IMG/VR virus record: IMGVR_UViG_3300046777_003341
Coordinates: 1 to 29,559 of that record
Direction: 5' to 3' (one strand)
Length of the DNA stretch: 29,559 bases
Origin: a virus
The notes beneath the pieces are model-generated. The model saw only the letters and a list, made by a program, of their open reading frames with translations, ran no database searches and was not told the DNA's origin. This document shows positions 22,550 to 29,559 of the stretch, piece after piece. The translations under genes and the position numbers were made by a program. Each line of letters begins with the position of its first letter. Position 1 is the stretch's first letter.

Positions 22550-24466
22550 TTATGCCGCCAAATCTCCTAAGGCAACCCATGTATCAGTTGCTCTCTTTAT
22601 AAGTGTAGCAGATGACCATTGAGTACGCAACTTAAGACCTGGGGTTGCGTTAATCGTTACTCCAGCCTGTGGAGTAATAGTGGTCTGTCCAGATCCTGTT
22701 TGGAGAACTGTCAGTGTTGTGCCCACTGGGAAGGCTACGTTTGAGTTAGTTGGAACTGTGAGTGCGTTACCTGAACCGACGCTCATTTCTATCATTTTAC
22801 CACTGTCTGCTAATACCAAAGTATATGCTGCTGTTTGAGCATTTGTTACAGTGTCTGTGATAACTCTTTGATAGTTTGTGCCGTCATTTGTAAATTCCCA
22901 ACAGTCTGTTGTTTCATTCCAGCGGAAAAGAACATTTGCAGATGTTCCACGCTCAACTTCAATTCCAGCATTTTGTGATGGGGTGCCAGCTTCGTTATTG
23001 TTTAATATAATGATATTATCATCAATCGTAAGCGTTTCTGTATTCACACTCGTTGTAGTTCCAGAAACTGTTAGGTTGCCAGAAACGGTTAGGTTTCCAG
23101 CAACTGTTGGGTTAGAGGTGTTGACCCAAGCTGAGCCGTTATAAAGCAGAACTTGGTTTGTGGCAGCAGAAGTTATGGTAACATCTGCAAGATCGGTAAG
23201 ATTTTGGATTTCTGCAGTGGTTGCATTTACCCAAGCTGAACCATTGTATTTTAAGAATTGATTGTTTGCAGGTGTAGATATTACTACGTCACTAAGACTG
23301 TCTAAGTCATGAGCTACCCAGGAAAGACCGGTTGCAGCTGACGAATTTGCTGCAAGCCTTTGTCCGTTAGTTCCAACGCTTAAGATTGCTGGTGTATTAT
23401 CATCTGTAGCAGTAAAGATATCGCCCTTAGCGTTTGCTGCTGTTTTAACAATGGCGTCATCGGCTATTTGGGCAACGACAAATGCAGTTGTAGCTATTTG
23501 GGTGTTGTTAGTGTCAACTGCTGCTGTTGGTGCAGTTGGTGCGCCAGTAAAAGCTGGGTCAGCTAAGGTTGCATATCCAGTAAAAGATACTGAAGATGTT
23601 TGTGTTCCAGTTACTCTTCCGTAAGAATCAATCGTTTGAGCGCTAATAAATGAAGTAGTGTTCGAGCCAGAAGTATTTGTTTGCGTGACTGTAGCTAAGT
23701 CAATATTATCAGCATTGACCACTATTCTATTTACAGAAGCAGTTACAACGTCTACAACATTGCCAGTAGCTAACAATCCTGCTCCAGCTGTAAATGTTGC
23801 AGTTCCAGTGAACTGCGTAAAAGCTAAGGAGTCGGTACCAAATACTATTGCTCCGCCAGTACCAGTTCCAGTTGTTGTAAGAGTAAAGGCTTGACCACCA
23901 TTATTTGTTCCACCAACTACGAATACTGCGTCCCCTGCCTTAACTTGACCTGCGATGCTATTATCACTATCTGAGCGACGTGTAAGAATAAATGGGGCAG
24001 AACCATCAACGCCTTGAGCGGTAATGTAATAGATGCCATTTTGTTTAGCGTCTGCTTGATTCTTAACTAAAATTGATTTGCCAGTAGTTTGAGCGCTGCC
24101 ATCAACTGTAAGTCTGCCATTTGAATTGCCAGTTAAGGTTGCGCCAACTCCAAGTGTTCCGTTTGCATATGTGCAAGCTGGCAGTGCTGCTGCCGTTGCA
24201 AAGTCTGCTGCTGAATGCCAATTCATTCCGCTAGCAACAGTGTCAACATAACCTCTTGTTGCAAGTGATGTTGAAGTTGTTCCAGCATTTGAACTTACGA
24301 CAGAAGTAACATTCAATGTGCCGTCTGCAGCTATATTGCCGACAACTGTACCAGATGAGTTTTTAAACTCTGCCAACGGAGCACTCGCTCCAGCAGCTGC
24401 TTTAATCACAAAAGATTCGTCGTATACGGTTATCTCAGGTGCAGTTTCAATTCTTAAGCGGGCCAT
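22550..24466 (-). CDS. Phage tail fibre / receptor-binding protein
   Basis: A 638-residue fibre protein built of short repeats. The N-terminus (MARLRIETAPEITVYDESFVI) is followed by LATRGYVDTVASGMNW, a segment common in phage fibres, then a beta-rich region (about 80-235) with KSILVKNQADAKQNGIYYIT. Middle repeats include two LDSLSDVVISTPANNQFLKYNGSAWVN-type units, and a NLTVSGNLTVSG/NTETLTIDDNIIILNN/GIEVERGTSANVLFRW/TNDGTNYQ module also present twice in the long fibre at the right edge. The C-terminus (about 535-638) is a beta-helix-like tip with VLADSGKMIEM and IKRATDTWVALG. A strong AGGAG precedes the ATG. It is followed by the S74 chaperone gene. Confidence 0.72.
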   Translation of the reverse strand: MARLRIETAPEITVYDESFVIKAAAGASAPLAEFKNSSGTVVGNIAADGTLNVTSVVSSNAGTTSTSLATRGYVDTVASGMNWHSAADFATAAALPACTYANGTLGVGATLTGNSNGRLTVDGSAQTTGKSILVKNQADAKQNGIYYITAQGVDGSAPFILTRRSDSDNSIAGQVKAGDAVFVVGGTNNGGQAFTLTTTGTGTGGAIVFGTDSLAFTQFTGTATFTAGAGLLATGNVVDVVTASVNRIVVNADNIDLATVTQTNTSGSNTTSFISAQTIDSYGRVTGTQTSSVSFTGYATLADPAFTGAPTAPTAAVDTNNTQIATTAFVVAQIADDAIVKTAANAKGDIFTATDDNTPAILSVGTNGQRLAANSSAATGLSWVAHDLDSLSDVVISTPANNQFLKYNGSAWVNATTAEIQNLTDLADVTITSAATNQVLLYNGSAWVNTSNPTVAGNLTVSGNLTVSGTTTSVNTETLTIDDNIIILNNNEAGTPSQNAGIEVERGTSANVLFRWNETTDCWEFTNDGTNYQRVITDTVTNAQTAAYTLVLADSGKMIEMSVGSGNALTVPTNSNVAFPVGTTLTVLQTGSGQTTITPQAGVTINATPGLKLRTQWSSATLIKRATDTWVALGDLAA

Positions 24467-24501
24467 GTTACTCCTAATGTAAATTTATTAAAATCAACTA
24501 G

Positions 24502-24512
24502 GAATATAGTAA
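24502..24512 (-). promoter_or_regulatory. Promoter-like block TTACTATATTC before the third fibre gene
   Basis: The minus strand reads TTACTATATTC in the 62-base gap between the glycosyltransferase and this fibre gene, 35 bases before the ATG at 24466. It is identical to blocks at 7141 and 18375. Confidence 0.45.
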
Positions 24513-24528
24513 TAGAAAAACTAAAAAC

Positions 24529-25335
24529 TTATTGTGTTATTCTCTTTAAAAAATCAAGCATTTTCCCCACATACTTAACTCTGCCAAAATGGGTTAGATT
24601 TATGGTTGGATCTACCCAAATTTTGCCACCCATTTTCTGCCAGTAACGACAGAACCCATAGTCTTCAGACAAGAATCTGCCATCGTCATCTACATAAGAG
24701 TTAAACAACGCGTAAGCATTTTCTGCTTCTACACCAATTAAAGCGCCTGTATCGTCTTTGTACTTGAGCTTTTTGTATTTTTTAAACATTTTATCAAACA
24801 CTTGACGCTTAATGAGCATAAAGCCAGTCCCAGCTTCGTAGCATTCAATTGCTCCGTTATCAATATTTAGTTGGTTCTCACCAGGCTTTGTCATATGCAC
24901 TACGTATCTGCTAGCGTATTCCATAAGGTCTTGAGCTGGCAAATCAGCTTGTGCGCCTTCTTTTACTTTGTCCCAATTAATTTCCTTGATTGGATAAGAG
25001 GCAGTCATGACATCTTTGTCGTGCCACAAAAGTTTTAATATAGCTTCTTTGTCGAATTGAAGATCAACATCTATAAATACCATGTGAGTAAAATCTGGAC
25101 TGCCCATAAACTTGGCGACAAGGTTATTTCTTGCGCGGTTGATCAAGGAGTCAGATATTGTGCAGACTGAGTACTTTAAACCTATTTCTTTAAAATAGAG
25201 ACAAGCTTGCAAAAAACTCATCATAAAAGGTTCAGTTACATGTGAGTCATAACATGGAAGGGCGAAGAATACGTTCCATTCTTGGAGCTTTTCTTTAGGT
25301 ATTGTTATGTTGATTTGTTGTTCTTCTACAGGCAT
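24529..25335 (-). CDS. GT-A fold glycosyltransferase
   Basis: A 268-residue glycosyltransferase-like protein, family 2 style, without membrane segments. Key points: WNVFFALPCYD at the start of the nucleotide-binding strand, SDSLINRARNNLV, the metal-binding DVD at residues 89-91 (MVFIDVDLQF), GTGFMLIKRQVF, and the acidic SED at 222-224 (LSEDYGFCRYW), where the catalytic or acceptor residue of this family usually lies. Genes of this type are common in aquatic phage genomes; the acceptor could be the fibres encoded on both sides or host surface sugar. The gene lies between two fibre genes but has its own promoter and no ribosome site, suggesting a leaderless mRNA. Confidence 0.72.
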   Translation of the reverse strand: MPVEEQQINITIPKEKLQEWNVFFALPCYDSHVTEPFMMSFLQACLYFKEIGLKYSVCTISDSLINRARNNLVAKFMGSPDFTHMVFIDVDLQFDKEAILKLLWHDKDVMTASYPIKEINWDKVKEGAQADLPAQDLMEYASRYVVHMTKPGENQLNIDNGAIECYEAGTGFMLIKRQVFDKMFKKYKKLKYKDDTGALIGVEAENAYALFNSYVDDDGRFLSEDYGFCRYWQKMGGKIWVDPTINLTHFGRVKYVGKMLDFLKRITQ

Positions 25336-25341
25336 GTACAG

Positions 25342-25370
25342 ATGTTAGCTTACATAATCTATTTTGTCAA
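25342..25370 (-). promoter_or_regulatory. Sigma70-type promoter for the glycosyltransferase; leaderless
   Basis: The minus strand has TTGACA at 25365-25370, a spacer of exactly 17 bases, then TAACAT at 25342-25347. Only 6 bases separate the -10 from the ATG at 25335, so a normal start site would fall on the A of the ATG. No Shine-Dalgarno precedes the ATG. It is the only promoter in the window with a perfect -35, which suggests reading by host polymerase. Confidence 0.65.
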
Positions 25371-25374
25371 GTTT

Positions 25375-25388
25375 ATGATAATTATCAT
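25375..25388. promoter_or_regulatory. 14-base perfect palindrome upstream of the glycosyltransferase promoter
   Basis: ATGATAATTATCAT reads the same on both strands and lies 4 bases before the -35 hexamer, overlapping the stop codon of the preceding fibre gene. It could be an operator; it resembles half of the iron-box consensus (TGATAAT) but is shorter. Confidence 0.35.
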
Positions 25389-26635
25389 GCTGCTTCGTAG
25401 CTTCCTGTAATCGTGATGTTGTCACTAGTAGTCCAAATAAATGGTCCACCATTTCCAACAGTTGCCCATGTTGTAACTGAAGCATTGGTGCCAGGAATGA
25501 TTACAGCAAAGGTCGATGTTGAGCCAGTGTAATTGCCATTACCAATTCCCCCATACCATGCATTGCCGTTATCAAGGATTGCAGCCGAAAATGTAAAATT
25601 GGAGTCATAAGCAGTTATTGGCAAACTGAAGTTCCAGTGACCAGTACCTGGGCTTGTTGTTGAGCCAAAAACAAACTTTAATGAAAAGAATACTGTTTTA
25701 CCTACCTGCTTGTAGCGACCAGTAAGCGTTCCGTTGTTCAGTGCAAATCCTCCACCATCAGCAGTCATGGTCGGAGTGTAAGATGTCCATGCTGTTGACT
25801 CAATCGAGATAGTAGCTGTGGAGCCCTCTCCTGGAGTATGTGAAACAGCAATGCCTGTTCCAGCAGATATATTAGATATATAATTTCCAATTGTATCAGT
25901 GCCAAGATCAATTGAGTCATTTACCCAAGCTGAGCCATTATATTTTAAGAAGTTGCCATTTGTTGCGCTGGTGATTGTTACATCGCCAAGATCATCAATT
26001 GCTACTGGTGCGGTTCCACTAACAGTTGCATAAACGCCAATTCTTACAGAGCTAGAAGAAGGAGGTGATGAAAAATCTACTATTACAGTATTAGCTGTTT
26101 CAGCTTCCCAGCGAACATTTATAGCCTCATAAGGGCTTACTGCATTTCTTGCGGTAACAACAACGTCTCTTGTATTAAAATTGTGCGTAAGAGTGAAGCT
26201 AGAATCTGTCCCATTTCCTATGGTTTGATAATAGGAAGATCCTGTTGATATTCCAGTTACAGTAGAATATACAGATACAATAACTGAATCAGAAGATAAA
26301 GGTGAACTAAAGTCAACAGTAATTGAATTTGTTGTAGTAGCTTCCCATCTTGCATTAATTACTTCATAGGGGGACGCTGCATTTCTAATTACTACTACAA
26401 CATTTCTTGTCCCAAATCCATGGGTAATTGTATACGAGGAATTTGTTCCGTCACCAATAGATGCGGAATAAACTGTTCCACTAATATCGCCCTCGGATGC
26501 TGGGGTAAATTTAGTTCCATCAAATTTTAATACTTGATTAGAACTTGCTCCAGATGGATCAATTTGTACGCCATTGATCGTGGCGGTGTCGCCAACAACT
26601 AAGCCATTCTTGATTACAAAATCTCTGTCTGCCAC
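25385..26635 (-). CDS. Phage tail fibre with duplicated beta domain and C-terminal tip
   Basis: A 416-residue fibre protein. The N-terminus (ADRDFVIKNGLVVGDTATING, then DPSGASSNQVLKFDGTKF) is a fibre attachment motif common in aquatic phages. Two copies of a roughly 75-residue domain follow (about 55-125 and 135-208): each has an IG(D/N)GT..S(Y/F)T(I/L)TH.F.TR(N/D)VVV strand, SPYE.IN.RWEA, and VDFSSP.SS..V...VY. A DLGDVTITSATNGNFLKYNGSAWVN unit comes next, shared with the neighbouring fibre. The C-terminal 135 residues form a separate tip (SYTPTMTADGGGF, RYKQVGKTVFFSLKFVF). The start is GTG at 26635; GAGGG lies 13 bases upstream, so the ribosome site is weak. Confidence 0.7.
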   Translation of the reverse strand: MADRDFVIKNGLVVGDTATINGVQIDPSGASSNQVLKFDGTKFTPASEGDISGTVYSASIGDGTNSSYTITHGFGTRNVVVVIRNAASPYEVINARWEATTTNSITVDFSSPLSSDSVIVSVYSTVTGISTGSSYYQTIGNGTDSSFTLTHNFNTRDVVVTARNAVSPYEAINVRWEAETANTVIVDFSSPPSSSSVRIGVYATVSGTAPVAIDDLGDVTITSATNGNFLKYNGSAWVNDSIDLGTDTIGNYISNISAGTGIAVSHTPGEGSTATISIESTAWTSYTPTMTADGGGFALNNGTLTGRYKQVGKTVFFSLKFVFGSTTSPGTGHWNFSLPITAYDSNFTFSAAILDNGNAWYGGIGNGNYTGSTSTFAVIIPGTNASVTTWATVGNGGPFIWTTSDNITITGSYEAA

Positions 26636-26698
26636 TAAAGTTCACTGTCCCTCTAGTTTAGAATTTAATTTTAATTATTAAATTGTAAAACTTATATT

Positions 26699-26707
26699 AT
26701 TATATCA
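26699..26707 (-). promoter_or_regulatory. Extended -10 promoter element before the second fibre gene
   Basis: The minus strand reads TGATATAAT, with another TG just before it, overlapping the TGA stop of the long fibre. It lies 63 bases before the GTG at 26635. The AT-only gap between holds an 8-base inverted repeat (AATTTAAT/ATTAAATT at 26662-26684) without a G+C stem, so no real terminator is seen. Confidence 0.45.
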
Positions 26708-29559
26708 CACTGCTATAAGTGTTCTTGCAACTTTGACCGTAGCATTTGTTGATGCTGCGTCCGTAATTGTTACTCTTAGCAACACATTTGATCCAGAAAT
26801 CGAAGTTGACACGGTTAAAGGTATAACTGTTCCGCCAAGCTCGATTACTGCATATTCTGACATATACGAAGTCGTGCCGTCATGAACGAGCAATACTTCT
26901 GAGGTCGTATACTTTGACCCCTGAGTTACCTGAACAAGATACTTAGCTGTTCTGTAAGTTGCCTTATCAAAGCTATCAACTGTTGTGACCGTGTTTACAG
27001 TGACAAGCTGAGTTGAAGTGTTGAGTTCACCAGTTCCAGAATCAAGTGTTATTACCCCAGTTGCTACGCTACCAAAGGTAACTGCTGCGTTAGTGGCAAC
27101 GTCCTGGCCAATTGAAAGGCTGATTGTATTGGCGTTGTCATTGTAAGCCTTGGTTACGCCCGTACCTGCCGTTATCGCGCCTTCTACGGCATCCTGAGCT
27201 GCCTCAGCGAAGTCTGAGACCTGGCTGGCAGTGATCGATATAGCCGAGTTACCAGCTGCCGTTAAACGTCCCTGAGCGTCTACGGTGAATGTTCCTACGG
27301 AAGACGAGCTACCGTAGCTACCAGCTGTTACTGTAGTGTTATCAAGATTCAAGGTAATCGTGTCAGTTGCCCCTGCAACAGAGCTCAAACCAGTGCCACC
27401 AGAAATTGTTAGAGTGTCGGTGCCCGAACTAATCGTTTGACTTGACCCAGAATCACCAGCAACTGTAAATGAAGTTGCTACGTTTGCAATATCTGAATTG
27501 CTAGCAATGTTGACATACGTAGTTCCATCATTTGTAAACTGCCACTTATCTGTTGACTCGTCCCAACGCAGTTGAACATTATTCGAAGTGCCGCGCTCGA
27601 CTTCTATGCCAGCATTGAGGGCTGGTGATCCTGTAACATTATTATTAAGAACAATAATGTTGTCTTCAACAGCTAAGGTTTCAGTATTAAGAGTTGTGAC
27701 ATTCCCATTGACTGTGAAGTTACCAGTAACTGTAAGGTTATTAGAGATTGTGACATTGGCTGGAAGGCTTAATGTAACTGCTCCAGCTGAAGAACTGACT
27801 GCAATCTCATTTGCGGTGCCAGTCAAGGAGGTTACAGCATTTGAAGAAAGATCACTGATCTGTGATGAGGTGATTGAAATTGTTGAGTTAGCAGCTGCTG
27901 TCAATCTTCCTTGCGCATCTACGGTAAAAGTAGGAACAGTTCCTGCTGCACCGTATGATCCAGCTGTTACTGCGGTGTTGGCAAGATCTAGTGTCACGCT
28001 TCCAGAAGTGCCACCACCAGCAAGGCCAGTTCCTGCTGTGATTGCTGTAATGTCTGCTCCATCATTAGTGAGGCTAAAAACACCAGTGCTTGAGTTATAG
28101 GCTAAGTTACCAGAACCACTAACTTGTGCTCTAACATTTGCTTGAAAATCTGAAACCTGACTAGCAAGAATGCTAATTGCAGTATTTGCAGCTGCCGTTA
28201 AACGCCCTTGCGCATCTACAGTATAGTTTGGAACCGTGTTGGCATTTCCATATGATCCGGCCGTAACCGCTGTTGAAGCTAGGTTAAGAGTGACTGCACC
28301 AGAAGTCCCACCACCAGTCAAGCCCGTTCCAGCAGTTACTGACTCAATGTCACCGGCGTCATTCGTAAAGCTTATAACACCAGTGCTGGAGTTGTAAGCA
28401 AGGTCACCGGATACAGAAATTGCTGCTCTTGTGTTAGCAGTGAAATCTGAGATCTTTGCTGCTGTTAGGGTAGTGAACGAAAGGTCTCCCGCACCATTGG
28501 TCATTAATACTGCACCATTGGCTCCGTCAGCGCCCACTGCTGAAATAATTGAAGCTTCTGTTGTTCCAACAATTGTTGTGAAGTCCAATACTCCAGAACC
28601 ATTAGTCGTAAGAGCTTGTCCTGCGGTTCCATCGCCACCAGCTGCTGCTATAAGGGCAGCTGCAGTTACATCTCCAAAGTTAGCGTAGTTAGTTCCATCA
28701 TTTGTGAATGTCCATTTATCTGTTGACTCATTCCAAATAATAGCAACATCTGCTGATGTTCCTCTGTTGATTTCTAATCCGGCATTTAATGTTGGGGTAC
28801 CAGTAACGCCAGAATTTAATGTGACAATATTATCTTCAACATCTAACTGTTCTGTGTTGACAGTTGTTACGTTACCACTAACTGTCAAGTTACCAGTAAC
28901 AACAAGGTTTTGACCAATTGTAACATTTGATGGAAGACCAATTGTGATTGCACCAGCTGAAGATGAAACTTCAACTTCATTTGCTGTGCCAGTTAAAGAA
29001 GTTACAGCGTTAGAGGAAAGATCACTAATTTGCGAAGCAAGGATTGATATGGACGTATTACCAGCTGCGGTCAGACGGCCTTGTGCATCGACGGTGAATG
29101 TTGCAACTGTGTTTGCATTGCCATACGATCCAGCTGTAACAGCTGTGTTAGCGAGGGTTAAAGTGACTGCTCCAGAAGTGCCGCCGCCAGTAAGGCCAGT
29201 TCCAGCTGTTACTGATTCGATATCTCCAGCGTCATTTGTAAAGCTAATAACACCAGTTGAAGAATTATAGGCAAGGTCTCCCGCAACGCTTATCTGAGCT
29301 CTTGTGTTGGCGGTAAAGTCTGAAACTTGGCTAGCAAGAATGCTAATTGCATTTTGTGATGCTGCAGTTAAGCGGCCTTGTGCATCAACCGTAAAGCTAG
29401 CTGCGGTGTTTGCATTGCCGTATGAACCGCCAGTTACTGCTGTATTGTCGAGATTAATTGTAATAGTATCTGTATTGGATGTTACTGATGTTAAACCAGT
29501 TCCACCCAAAATGCTGAGCGTATCTGAACCAGAAGTAATTGTCTTGCTTGTTCCAGAAT
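26705..29559 (-). CDS. Long repeat-rich tail fibre protein (5' end outside the window)
   Basis: The frame is open to the right edge, so at least 950 residues are present and the true start lies outside; a TTG at 29509 is internal to a repeat and not a start. The protein is a mosaic of repeated modules: five copies of a VTAGSYGNANT...FTVDAQGRLTAA..(S/A)ISI.(A/S)SQ(V/I)SD unit, three of a SD(F)xANxRAxxS..G(D/N)LAYNSSTGV unit with TAGTGL(T/A)GGGTSG, and two of a SLTGTANE...NLTVTGN...NTE.L.VEDNI..LN...ERGTS...TNDGT.Y unit. The last 105 residues (DSFDKATYRTAKYLVQVTQG onward) form a distinct C-terminal domain seen in fibres of aquatic phages. No transmembrane or enzymatic motif is seen. Confidence 0.75.
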   Translation of the reverse strand, partial: SGTSKTITSGSDTLSILGGTGLTSVTSNTDTITINLDNTAVTGGSYGNANTAASFTVDAQGRLTAASQNAISILASQVSDFTANTRAQISVAGDLAYNSSTGVISFTNDAGDIESVTAGTGLTGGGTSGAVTLTLANTAVTAGSYGNANTVATFTVDAQGRLTAAGNTSISILASQISDLSSNAVTSLTGTANEVEVSSSAGAITIGLPSNVTIGQNLVVTGNLTVSGNVTTVNTEQLDVEDNIVTLNSGVTGTPTLNAGLEINRGTSADVAIIWNESTDKWTFTNDGTNYANFGDVTAAALIAAAGGDGTAGQALTTNGSGVLDFTTIVGTTEASIISAVGADGANGAVLMTNGAGDLSFTTLTAAKISDFTANTRAAISVSGDLAYNSSTGVISFTNDAGDIESVTAGTGLTGGGTSGAVTLNLASTAVTAGSYGNANTVPNYTVDAQGRLTAAANTAISILASQVSDFQANVRAQVSGSGNLAYNSSTGVFSLTNDGADITAITAGTGLAGGGTSGSVTLDLANTAVTAGSYGAAGTVPTFTVDAQGRLTAAANSTISITSSQISDLSSNAVTSLTGTANEIAVSSSAGAVTLSLPANVTISNNLTVTGNFTVNGNVTTLNTETLAVEDNIIVLNNNVTGSPALNAGIEVERGTSNNVQLRWDESTDKWQFTNDGTTYVNIASNSDIANVATSFTVAGDSGSSQTISSGTDTLTISGGTGLSSVAGATDTITLNLDNTTVTAGSYGSSSSVGTFTVDAQGRLTAAGNSAISITASQVSDFAEAAQDAVEGAITAGTGVTKAYNDNANTISLSIGQDVATNAAVTFGSVATGVITLDSGTGELNTSTQLVTVNTVTTVDSFDKATYRTAKYLVQVTQGSKYTTSEVLLVHDGTTSYMSEYAVIELGGTVIPLTVSTSISGSNVLLRVTITDAASTNATVKVARTLIAV
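27240..29430 (-). repeat. Interspersed fibre repeats
   Basis: The TVDAQGRLTAA-coding unit recurs at about 27262, 27898, 28196, 29067 and 29368. The NLTVTGN/VEDNI unit occurs at about 27505-27840 and 28678-29010, and a third time in the other fibre at about 22860-23110. Third-position differences between copies show they are old or under exchange with other genomes rather than recent duplications. Confidence 0.8.

Noticed and set aside
27588-29270. Long plus-strand open frames opposite the long fibre (170, 85, 69 and 108 codons)
   Set aside because: They mirror the repeats of the fibre gene, are rich in Val/Pro/Ala in the way antisense frames of such repeats are, and lack ribosome sites.
29507-29509. 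TTG at 29509 as the start of the long fibre gene
   Set aside because: The frame stays open to the window edge with repeat-like sequence (SKTITSGSDTLSILGG), so the start lies outside.

Overview
The window is a stretch of a tailed-phage genome with a contractile tail (myovirus type). It carries tail sheath, tail tube, tail-assembly chaperone, neck and repeat-rich fibre genes, packed tightly and almost all on the minus strand. The sequence is AT-rich. The fibre modules (repeated TVDAQGRLTAA blocks, a NLTVSGN block, a FDKATYRTAKYLV C-terminus) resemble fibres known from marine and freshwater bacteriophages. I infer an uncultivated aquatic phage; the host cannot be read from the window. Head, terminase and replication genes are not present and probably lie outside.

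Layout, read in the direction of minus-strand transcription (right to left). (1) 29559-21846, adhesion module: a long repeat fibre (open at the window edge), a second fibre with a duplicated domain, a GT-A glycosyltransferase, a third fibre, and a small S74-type chaperone protein with twelve xFPP repeats whose reading frame appears broken near its start. (2) 21833-11232, a block of accessory genes: a TLC-like membrane protein; seven 2-oxoglutarate/Fe(II) oxygenase-like genes, one of which is the only plus-strand gene; two glutathione-peroxidase-fold proteins; a DUF6065-like protein; four small proteins; a methyltransferase-like protein; and a small beta domain. (3) 11188-1, neck and tail module: a small beta protein, connector, head-closure protein, sheath-like protein with an extra N-terminal domain, tail terminator, canonical sheath, three tail-tube-family proteins, two paralogous tail chaperones, and a very long protein (probable tape measure) running off the left edge.

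How the parts may work together: the right and left modules build the virion. The oxygenase/redox/methyltransferase block sits between them and is co-oriented and translationally coupled, which suggests late expression and action on proteins or glycans of the particle. A proline-rich xFPP stalk encoded next to P4H-like dioxygenases is one candidate substrate. This link is inference.

Short repeated promoter-like elements fall in the few gaps. One is an extended -10, TGATATA(A/C/G)T; another is an 11-base block, TTACTATATTC, found identically upstream of three genes. Two genes have a -10 element exactly 6 bases before the ATG and no Shine-Dalgarno sequence, which predicts leaderless mRNAs. No tRNA, rRNA, CRISPR array or insertion sequence was recognised.
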